A stretch of DNA of 5,083 bases from Acidobacteriota bacterium (lineage in GTDB: Bacteria; Acidobacteriota; Terriglobia; Terriglobales; Acidobacteriaceae), in contig JAJYZK010000200.1 of NCBI GenBank assembly GCA_021799945.1, positions 1,130 to 6,212 of the forward strand, written 5' to 3'. Numbering within the stretch: the stretch's first letter is position 1; each line of letters begins with the position of its first letter. This document shows, piece by piece, positions 1-4,222 of the stretch. The notes beneath the pieces are model-generated. The model worked only from the letters and a program-made list of their open reading frames with translations, did not search any database and was not told the origin of the DNA. The position numbers and the translations under genes are program-made.

Positions 1-183
1 GTCGGCGAGCGGCGCCAGCAGCGATTCCGGATACAGGAATCCGCACTCCGTGGGATTGGAGGCGGTCAGGTCCCACAGCCTGGCGCGGCTGAGGCGCATC
101 CGCTCCAGCGTTCGCGCCCAGGGCGTCTCGGCCGGCGTCCAATCGGTGCGCCTGGACCATTGCCGTTCTCCGCGGCTCTTCAT
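1..183 (-). CDS. PLP-dependent aminotransferase, N-terminal fragment (runs off left edge)
   Basis: The first 61 codons of a leftward gene are present, and the rest lies outside the window. The start is the ATG at 183-181, preceded by a purine-rich Shine-Dalgarno stretch (AAAGGAAAG, complement of about 186-194) at good spacing. After about 34 basic, variable residues the protein reads DLTASNPTECGFLYP (residues 38-52). A 'D-L-T-x-S-N-P-T-x-x-G-F-x-Y-P' block at this distance from the N-terminus is typical of fold-type I class I/II aminotransferases, where it forms part of the substrate-side N-terminal arm. The PLP lysine and the other cofactor residues would be beyond the window, so substrate and activity cannot be judged. 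It is divergent from the HAD gene, with 155 bp between the two starts. The family call rests on this one motif. A non-aminotransferase member of the same fold remains possible. Confidence 0.72.
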   Translation of the reverse strand, partial: MKSRGERQWSRRTDWTPAETPWARTLERMRLSRARLWDLTASNPTECGFLYPESLLAPLAD

Positions 184-207
184 TGCTTTCCTTTCTTCCG
201 GCTGCGC

Positions 208-226
208 GCCGCCGGCGCCCGGCGGC
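208..226. repeat. GC-only 8-bp inverted repeat in divergent intergenic region
   Basis: GCCGCCGG (208-215) and CCGGCGGC (219-226) form a perfect 8-bp stem with a 3-base loop. It lies 25 bp upstream of the aminotransferase start, in its presumed leader, and between the two divergent genes. There is no T-run on either side, so it is not a terminator. It could be an operator or a leader hairpin, or chance in very GC-rich DNA. Confidence 0.4.
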
Positions 227-263
227 TTGGCCCGATCCCGCATGATCTAATGAAGCGGGGGCC

Positions 264-291
264 GGCGCATCGGCGCATCGCCCGGATGCGC
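264..291. repeat. 8-bp tandem repeat overlapping a 7-bp hairpin
   Basis: GGCGCATC occurs twice head to tail (264-271, 272-279). The second copy also forms a hairpin, GCGCATC (273-279) pairing with GATGCGC (285-291) across a 5-base loop. It lies about 48 bp upstream of the HAD start, where promoter or operator sites of the divergent pair would be expected. No convincing -35/-10 pair was found nearby. Confidence 0.4.
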
Positions 292-327
292 GCGCCGGAT
301 GTTGCCGGCCCGACGCCGCTTGATGGA

Positions 328-347
328 GATGATTCCGGATGATTCCG
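328..347. repeat. Perfect 10-bp tandem duplication over the HAD gene start
   Basis: GATGATTCCG is repeated exactly (328-337, 338-347). The second copy contains the assigned ATG at 339. The first contains an out-of-frame ATG at 329. A third ATG, in frame, follows at 348. The duplication therefore makes the true initiation site ambiguous. The GGAG at 325-328 favours 339. Confidence 0.6.
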
Positions 348-1016
348 ATGGAGCTTCGCGCCGTCCTCTTCGATTATGGCGAGGTTCTCAGTGGACCGCC
401 GAATCCGCAGGCCCACAGCAACCTCCTGGAGATTGCGGGGCTCCCGGAAGCGGTCTTCGAACAGCACTATTGGGCGATTCGCCTCGATTACGACGCGGAT
501 ATTTACAACGGCCGATCCTACTGGTCCGAGGTGGCCCGCCGCGCCGGCGTGGAATTCACGCCCGCCCAGATCGACCGGTTGCTCGAGCAGGACGCCCGCA
601 TGTGGATGGACGTGAATCCGCAAATGCTGGCCTGGGCGCGGGCTCTCAAGCAGGCGGGCCTCAAGCTGGGAATTCTGTCCAACATGGGAGACGCGGTGCT
701 GCAGGCCATCGAACGGGAATTCTCCTGGCTGGGCCTCTTCGATCAACTCACCTGGTCGTATCAGACCGGAATGGTGAAGCCGGACCCGGCCATTTACCGC
801 TACACGGTGGAACGGCTTGGCGTGGCGCCGGGCGAAATTCTGTTCGTCGACAATCTGGAAAAGAACTGCGCCGCCGCGGAGCAGTGCGGGCTCGAAGCCA
901 TCGTCTACTCGAACGTGGAGCAACTGGACCGCGATCTCCGCGGCCGCGGCTACCGGCTCCCGTATCCGCTCCCCAATCCATGGTCCGCCGCGCGCGGGGC
1001 CCAGGTCACCCTCTGA
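339..1016 (+). CDS. HAD-superfamily hydrolase (YihX-like phosphatase subgroup)
   Basis: A 225-residue haloacid dehalogenase-fold protein, the usual size for small phosphatases with an alpha-helical cap. Motif I is AVLFDYGEVL, with the nucleophile at Asp12. The normal acid/base Asp two residues on is Gly14, as in the DxG motif of the YihX type. Motif II is Ser114-Asn115 in GILSNM, motif III is Lys147-Pro148 in GMVKPDP, and motif IV is VDN at 170-172, where a second Asp is more usual. The cap lies at about residues 20-95. The last 20 residues are proline-rich and probably disordered. GGAG at 325-328 supports ATG 339; ATG 348 (MELRAV) is the alternative. The gene converges on ribBA with a 19-bp gap and no obvious terminator. 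The substrate is unknown. Sugar-phosphate or nucleotide-type phosphatase activity is the default inference, weakened by the Gly14 and Asn172 changes. Confidence 0.85.
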   Translation: MIPMELRAVLFDYGEVLSGPPNPQAHSNLLEIAGLPEAVFEQHYWAIRLDYDADIYNGRSYWSEVARRAGVEFTPAQIDRLLEQDARMWMDVNPQMLAWARALKQAGLKLGILSNMGDAVLQAIEREFSWLGLFDQLTWSYQTGMVKPDPAIYRYTVERLGVAPGEILFVDNLEKNCAAAEQCGLEAIVYSNVEQLDRDLRGRGYRLPYPLPNPWSAARGAQVTL

Positions 1017-1035
1017 TTCCAGATCGCCCTCTCCT

Positions 1036-2271
1036 TCAGGGGCGGCCGGCGGCGGCGGAATCCGGCAGCTTGAGCCGCACCTGCTCGACAATCTCCAGAT
1101 CGAAACCCTGCAGGGCGGGAACGTGGGTCGGGGTGTTGGTCAGCAGACGGATCTTGCGGATGTTCAGATCGCTGAGGATCTGACCTCCGAGGCCGACCTG
1201 CCGCAGGATGCGCTGCTGCCGGTCTTCCCACCGTTCGCGCGCGTGGGTGTCCTGGTGCAGAAACAGCCGGTGCGGGGTCACGCTGCGGTCGATGGCGAAG
1301 CCCTTGCTCGTATTGTGCAGATAAATCAGCGCGCCTCGCCCCCGTTCGGCGATCATCTCCAGCGACCGCTGCACCACCTGGTGGCAGTCGCAGGAGGAGG
1401 CGCCGAATACATCTCCGGCGACGCAGTGGGAATGCACGCGCACCAGCACCGCATCCGGATCGCGATCCGCGGCGACCTGCCCGCGAACCAGCGCCAGGTG
1501 ACTCTCGCCTCCGTCGATCTGGCTCTCATAGGCGATCATGCGGAAGTCGCCGAAGCGGGTAGGCATTACCGACTCCGCCACCCGCACAATGTAGCGCTCA
1601 TGTTGCAGCCGGAAGCGGATCAGCTCGGCGACGGTGAGCATTTTGAGCCCATGTTGGTTGCAGTATTCGATCAGGTCCGGCACCCGGGCCATGGCCCCGT
1701 CGTCTTTGAGGATTTCGCAAATCACGCCGGCCGGAATCAGTCCCGCCATGCGCGCAAGGTCCACCGAAGCCTCCGTCTGGCCGGCTCGCACCAGCACTCC
1801 GCCGCGCCGGGCGCGGAGAGGAAAGACGTGTCCCGGCCGGGCCAGATCGGCCGGACTGGAGCTGGGATCGATCGCCACCCGGATGGTATGGGCGCGGTCG
1901 AAGGCCGAAATTCCCGTAGTGACGCCCTCGCGGGCCTCGATCGACTCGGTAAAGGCCGTGCCGAAACGCGAGGAATTCTGCTGGGACATGGCTCCCAGCC
2001 GCAGGTAGTCGGCTCGCTCCTCGGTAAGGCTCAGGCAGACCAGCCCGCGGCCGTAACGGGCCATGAAGTTGATCGCTTCGGGGGTGACATACTCGGCGGC
2101 CAGAGTCAGATCGCCTTCGTTCTCGCGATCTTCATCGTCTACCACCACGATCATGCGCCCGGCCTTGAACTCGGCGAGGGCCCCGGGAACGTCGGTAAAT
2201 GGAGACGAAGGCAGCATGCGTCGATCGGAGACTCTCACCACGGGCCCGGCTGGCGATCCCTGGTTTTGCAT
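1036..2271 (-). CDS. ribBA: RibBA/RibBX: DHBP synthase with degenerate GTP cyclohydrolase II domain
   Basis: A 411-residue two-domain riboflavin-pathway protein. Residues about 24-225 are 3,4-dihydroxy-2-butanone-4-phosphate synthase, which turns ribulose 5-phosphate into the four-carbon precursor. DDEDRENEGDL (45-55), RPGH with His148, and Glu186 match the E. coli RibB substrate/metal and catalytic residues. The metal His of the 'R-x-G-H-T' motif is Gln165. Residues about 228-400 have the GTP cyclohydrolase II fold and keep its three zinc cysteines (Cys283, Cys294, Cys296). The EGR triad is Thr-Ser-Lys (321-323), the general-base Asp aligns with Ile355, and the GTP-contact Lys near the end aligns with His383. 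Only the Arg nucleophile position (Arg357) is retained. This half is probably not an active cyclohydrolase, so the protein resembles the RibBX variants known in Proteobacteria. The start is uncertain: ATG 2271 has a weak, distant GGGAG, and ATG 2217 (MLPSSPF) would give a more usual N-terminus. No FMN riboswitch is visible upstream. Confidence 0.93.
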   Translation of the reverse strand: MQNQGSPAGPVVRVSDRRMLPSSPFTDVPGALAEFKAGRMIVVVDDEDRENEGDLTLAAEYVTPEAINFMARYGRGLVCLSLTEERADYLRLGAMSQQNSSRFGTAFTESIEAREGVTTGISAFDRAHTIRVAIDPSSSPADLARPGHVFPLRARRGGVLVRAGQTEASVDLARMAGLIPAGVICEILKDDGAMARVPDLIEYCNQHGLKMLTVAELIRFRLQHERYIVRVAESVMPTRFGDFRMIAYESQIDGGESHLALVRGQVAADRDPDAVLVRVHSHCVAGDVFGASSCDCHQVVQRSLEMIAERGRGALIYLHNTSKGFAIDRSVTPHRLFLHQDTHARERWEDRQQRILRQVGLGGQILSDLNIRKIRLLTNTPTHVPALQGFDLEIVEQVRLKLPDSAAAGRP

Positions 2272-2323
2272 CGCCGGCAGCCACTCCCGGGATGGGGCCC
2301 GCAGCCCTCAAATCGCTTTGTAA

Positions 2324-2350
2324 ATCATAGTCTTTTTCCGGACTTCCCAA
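2324..2350 (-). promoter_or_regulatory. Candidate weak promoter for ribBA
   Basis: On the minus strand TTGGGA (2350-2345) is followed after only 15 bases by TATGAT (2329-2324), a 5/6 match to the -10 box. It lies between the terminator hairpin and the ribBA start, where a promoter is needed. The short spacer and poor -35 make this tentative. The leader would be about 45-50 nt to ATG 2271. Confidence 0.25.
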
Positions 2351-2387
2351 AACGGAGTCAGCGCTTGCCTCCAAACCCTCCAGGAAA

Positions 2388-2416
2388 CAAAAACACCGCC
2401 CCAGGCGGTGTTTTTG
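2388..2416 (-). terminator. Rho-independent terminator of the 75-aa gene (symmetrical)
   Basis: CAAAAACACCGCC (2388-2400) pairs perfectly with GGCGGTGTTTTTG (2404-2416) over a 3-base loop. On either strand this reads as a 7-bp GC-rich stem flanked by an A-run before and a T-run after. It sits 85 bp past the stop of the small gene at 2502-2729 and before the ribBA promoter region, so termination of that leftward transcript is its likely job. Being symmetrical, it would also stop rightward transcription running antisense out of ribBA. Confidence 0.85.
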
Positions 2417-2501
2417 TGGATGAATTGGCGTGGCCTTCCTCTCGACCCGGCTTACCGCCCCAGCTTACAGGAACCCGGTTTTCCGCGGCCCGGAACCGTG
2501 G

Positions 2502-2729
2502 CTATAAGGTAGACTCAATCTCGAAACCCCAGGCTTCCAGCAGCGCCTCCGGGATATATTTCGAATTCTTGTTGCGGCGGGCCCACTCCCGCAAACGGGT
2601 CGAACGCACATATTGATCGGGGGTAAGTTTAAATTCTTTCACCACTTGCTCAAAAGAGGTTACTGTCGGCGTAACCGGGCCGATCGGCTCCGGCTTTCCC
2701 CAATTTGGATTACCGCGGCGTTTTGCCAT
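2502..2729 (-). CDS. Small conserved-looking hypothetical protein (75 aa)
   Basis: I cannot assign a function. The start ATG (2729-2727) has a good Shine-Dalgarno AAGGTG (complement of 2734-2739). The gene has its own strong-looking promoter and its own terminator, so it is very probably a real, independently expressed gene. The protein begins MAKRRGNPNWGKPEP, a strongly basic, glycine/asparagine/proline-rich and probably flexible head. An amphipathic stretch follows (about 25-40, with the charged segment VKEFKL), then a basic block (RSTRLREWARRNKNSKY, 42-58) and a helical acidic end (PEALLEAWGFEIESTL). It has three tryptophans and no cysteine, membrane segment or signal peptide. It reminds me of small hypothetical proteins seen in Acidobacteriota genomes, from memory only. 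The basic centre would suit nucleic-acid or ribosome contact, which is speculation. Codon use looks less GC-extreme than its neighbours. Confidence 0.8.
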   Translation of the reverse strand: MAKRRGNPNWGKPEPIGPVTPTVTSFEQVVKEFKLTPDQYVRSTRLREWARRNKNSKYIPEALLEAWGFEIESTL

Positions 2730-2826
2730 CTGTCACCTTATGATGATGATATGAAAGTACTTACAAAGAACCCACGGAAATACCTCCAGGCTGTGCACGG
2801 GCCCGGTTCATCTCCCCAAAGCTCCT

Positions 2827-2855
2827 ATTTTAAGGATTTTTTCTCCTAAAATCAA
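2827..2855 (-). promoter_or_regulatory. Sigma70-type promoter for the 75-aa gene
   Basis: On the minus strand TTGATT (2855-2850), exactly 17 bases, then TAAAAT (2832-2827). The spacing is ideal, the -10 matches 5/6 and the -35 matches in TTGA. Transcription would begin near 2820 and give a leader of about 90 nt before ATG 2729. The hexanucleotide TAGGAG occurs at 2848-2843 and again at 2827-2822, 21 bp (two helical turns) apart. One copy lies in the spacer and the other directly after the -10, a geometry that would suit a repressor site. Confidence 0.65.
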
Positions 2856-2864
2856 TAGCCTTTG

Positions 2865-2916
2865 CCCAGGTTCTTCTGCCCCGGTTCCTCTACCCAGGTT
2901 CCTGCGGCCGGGATTC
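2865..2916. repeat. Degenerate ~14-bp tandem repeat, 3-4 units
   Basis: CCCAGGTTC (2865-2873), CCCCGGTTC (2879-2887) and CCCAGGTTC (2893-2901) recur with a 14-bp period, and a weaker CCGGGATTC (2908-2916) comes 15 bp further on. The intervening five or six bases are pyrimidine-rich in the first two gaps. The function is unknown. It lies just upstream of the -35 box of the small gene's promoter. Confidence 0.6.
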
Positions 2917-2939
2917 CGACCTGCTTCGAGAGTTCCGGC

Positions 2940-2963
2940 CCGGCCTGCTTGGCCGGTATTTTT
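2940..2963 (+). terminator. Terminator-like hairpin with no evident upstream gene
   Basis: CCGGCC (2940-2945), loop TGCTT, GGCCGG (2951-2956), then TATTTTT (2957-2963). This has the form of a short Rho-independent terminator for rightward transcription. No rightward gene lies upstream within the window before ribBA's antisense strand. It could end an unannotated small RNA or antisense transcript starting near 2750-2900, shield the channel gene from read-through, or be fortuitous. Confidence 0.45.
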
Positions 2964-2979
2964 GTTTGCATTGTTTGCA
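2962..2979. repeat. 9-bp perfect tandem repeat
   Basis: TTGTTTGCA occurs twice head to tail (2962-2970, 2971-2979). The second copy forms the outer part of the left arm of the large hairpin at 2972-3006, so a slip-type duplication at the edge of the hairpin is a simple explanation. Confidence 0.6.
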
Positions 2980-3006
2980 GGCCGCGTGAGACGCGGCCTG
3001 CAAACA
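2972..3006. repeat. Perfect 15-bp-stem palindrome, REP-like
   Basis: TGTTTGCAGGCCGCG (2972-2986) pairs without mismatch with CGCGGCCTGCAAACA (2992-3006) around the loop TGAGA. Neither strand has a T-run after it, so it is not a standard terminator. Length, GC-rich core and intergenic position resemble dispersed repetitive extragenic palindromes, or a symmetric regulator site of two 15-bp halves. Only one copy is present here, so dispersal cannot be shown. Confidence 0.7.
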
Positions 3007-3045
3007 GACCTCGGGACAGCGGCGGGCCTCCCGGCGCGGTCAGCC

Positions 3046-3094
3046 GATCATTGGATCATCGGCGGATCATCGGCGGATCATCGGCGGATCATTG
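3046..3094. repeat. 11-bp tandem array of GATCATCGGCG with GATCATTG ends
   Basis: Three exact copies of GATCATCGGCG lie at 3054-3064, 3065-3075 and 3076-3086. They are bracketed by GATCATTG at 3046-3053 and again at 3087-3094. Five GATC sites thus fall within 45 bp, four of them spaced exactly 11 bp apart, close to one helical turn, so all face the same side of the DNA. The array ends 81 bp before the channel start codon. Possible roles are a multi-site operator, a phase-variable spacer or a methylation-sensitive control site. Confidence 0.8.
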
Positions 3095-3095
3095 A

Positions 3096-3130
3096 CTTCT
3101 GCGGGGGCTTCCGCGGGACTTCCGCAGGGA
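3096..3130. repeat. Degenerate 11-12-bp CTTC repeat, 3 units
   Basis: CTTCTGCGGGGG (3096-3107), CTTCCGCGGGA (3108-3118) and CTTCCGCAGGGA (3119-3130) follow directly on the GATC array, with nearly the same period. The two arrays together give about seven phased 11-12-bp units upstream of the channel gene. Confidence 0.55.
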
Positions 3131-3175
3131 TCTCCAGAGGTCCAACGGAACCAGGGCCGGAGAGAACGGAAATCG

Positions 3176-4189
3176 ATGGACGAACCTGCATTCAACGCCG
3201 ACCACGATCACGGGACGAACAGCGCTACCAGCGACTTGGGCTTCGGCAGGGTTCTCTCGCAACAGCGGCAGCTTCGCCTGCTACACCGCGACGGGAGTTT
3301 CAGCGTGCAGTGTCGCGGCCGCGGCCTGCACGCCTTCCTGGCATACTCCAATCTTGTCACCACCACCTGGAACCGCTTTTTCCTCTTTGTCGCCTCTTCC
3401 TATGTCGCTCTGAACGCCATCTTCGCCCTGGCCTTCGCGGCCTGCGGGCCGAACGCGATCATCGTTACAACCCCCACCGGCATCCATTCCCGGCTGCTGC
3501 AGGATTTTTTCTTCAGCATCCACACCTCCGCGACCATCGGATACGGCAATACGCTGCCGGAAGGCATCGCGGCCAATTCTCTGGTTGCGCTGGAGTCCGT
3601 GGTGAGTCTTCTGGGCTTGGCTGTGGTTACGGGCCTGGTCTTCGCCCGCTTTTCCCGGCCGGTCGCCGACATCCTGTTCAGCCGGACGGCGGTGATGGCC
3701 GCCTACGGAAAATACCGCTCGCTTCAGTTTCGCATCGTCAACGCGCGCAATAATCAGATCATCGATCTGAATGCCCGGCTGATGCTGGCTCGTTTTGAGC
3801 GACGCGCGGACGGGGCGGCGATTCGCCGCTACTATTCCCTGCTCCTGGAGCGGGAAAGCGTAGCCTTTTTCCCGCTCTCCTGGACCGTGGTGCATCCAAT
3901 CGATGAATCCAGCCCGTTGCTCGGGGCCACCCCAGAGAGTCTGCGCGAAAGCGCCGCGGAGTTCCTGATTTTGCTCACCGGAACAGACGAAACCTTCTCC
4001 CAGGTGGTGAACACACGCTCCTCGTATAGCGCGGAGGAGGTGCAGTGGGGGGTCCGCTTCGCGGACATCTTCATCTACGACCCGCAGGGACGGACGGCGG
4101 GCGTAGACCTGAATCGCTTTCACGATGTGATTCCCTGCCCCGGAGAGACCGGCGAAGCTTCCGGGCAGGCGGCGGATGCCGCGCGATAA
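3176..4189 (+). CDS. Inward-rectifier potassium channel, KirBac family
   Basis: A 337-residue K+ channel subunit of the inner membrane, expected to form a tetramer. About 58 cytoplasmic residues precede TM1 (about 66-90). The pore helix (about 107-119) leads into the selectivity filter TIGYG (120-124), followed by TM2 (about 134-158) ending in GLVFARFSRP, almost identical in KirBac1.1. The C-terminal half is the Kir cytoplasmic beta-sandwich domain, with LFSRTAV (167-173), RIVNARNNQ (186-194) and the conserved HPIDESSPL (240-248), ETFSQVV and RFADIF. The TM2 position that controls rectification in animal Kir channels (Asp in Kir2.1) is hydrophobic here (Leu148), as in KirBac1.1, so strong polyamine block is not expected. 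I start at ATG 3176 behind GGAGAG (3159-3164). A TTG at 3092 in frame would add 28 residues translated from the repeat array and is unlikely. The length is typical of the family. It converges on rpiA. Confidence 0.93.
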   Translation: MDEPAFNADHDHGTNSATSDLGFGRVLSQQRQLRLLHRDGSFSVQCRGRGLHAFLAYSNLVTTTWNRFFLFVASSYVALNAIFALAFAACGPNAIIVTTPTGIHSRLLQDFFFSIHTSATIGYGNTLPEGIAANSLVALESVVSLLGLAVVTGLVFARFSRPVADILFSRTAVMAAYGKYRSLQFRIVNARNNQIIDLNARLMLARFERRADGAAIRRYYSLLLERESVAFFPLSWTVVHPIDESSPLLGATPESLRESAAEFLILLTGTDETFSQVVNTRSSYSAEEVQWGVRFADIFIYDPQGRTAGVDLNRFHDVIPCPGETGEASGQAADAAR

Positions 4190-4209
4190 GGCCGCGGCGT
4201 AAATTTTTT
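4178..4209 (+). terminator. Probable weak terminator after the channel gene
   Basis: GCCGCG (4178-4183) can pair with CGCGGC (4193-4198) across a 9-base loop that contains the channel stop codon. A run of six T follows at 4204-4209 after GTAAA. The gap between stem and T-run and the large loop make it a modest candidate. The only other space before rpiA's end is 33 bp. Confidence 0.4.
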
Positions 4210-4222
4210 CCGTCGAAGGCGG

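Larger units (their letters stand above)
2730..3175. other. 446-bp divergent intergenic region rich in repeats and hairpins
   Basis: There is no convincing gene here. From left to right it holds the leader and promoter of the small gene (to 2855), a roughly 14-bp degenerate repeat (2865-2916), a terminator-like hairpin (2940-2963), a 9-bp tandem repeat (2962-2979), a 15-bp perfect hairpin (2972-3006), an 11-bp GATC array (3046-3094) and CTTC-type repeats (3096-3130) ending at the channel leader. The left part is AT-rich and the right part GC-rich. No clear sigma70 promoter for the channel gene could be found in it. Confidence 0.8.

Noticed and set aside
227..251. TTGGCC and TCTAAT as a promoter for the HAD gene
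   Set aside because: The spacer is only 13 bases and the hexamers match poorly.
180..1091. A 303-codon open frame on the - strand across the HAD gene
   Set aside because: It overlaps the HAD gene with its clear motifs, runs into the end of ribBA and shows no recognisable domain.
2272..2387. FMN riboswitch before ribBA
   Set aside because: A riboflavin gene makes it worth looking for, but none of the conserved RFN blocks could be found, and the leader from the candidate promoter is too short for one.
2430..2480. CCCGGCTTACCG and GGAACCCGG, reminiscent of the 3' end of RNase P RNA
   Set aside because: The rest of the roughly 350-nt RNA would have to lie within ribBA and is not there. The resemblance is a few bases only.
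817..2616. A 599-codon open frame on the + strand across ribBA and the small gene
   Set aside because: It is antisense to two well-supported genes, its translation is low-complexity His/Arg/Gly-rich with no family signature, and long antisense frames are common in GC-rich DNA.
2761..2811. A 16-residue upstream open frame (MNRARAQP...) in the leader of the 75-aa gene
   Set aside because: No ribosome-binding site remains after the predicted transcription start, and there is no codon run or peptide typical of leader attenuation.
3046..3094. CRISPR or origin iterons
   Set aside because: The units abut without unique spacers, are too short for CRISPR, and there is no AT-rich unwinding region or DnaA-box cluster beside them.
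2862..3095. Short + strand open frame through the repeats
   Set aside because: It has no Shine-Dalgarno, its translation is repeat-driven low complexity, and it passes through two hairpins.
3281..4123. A 280-codon open frame on the - strand across the channel gene
   Set aside because: It is antisense to an unmistakable KirBac channel and its translation resembles nothing known.
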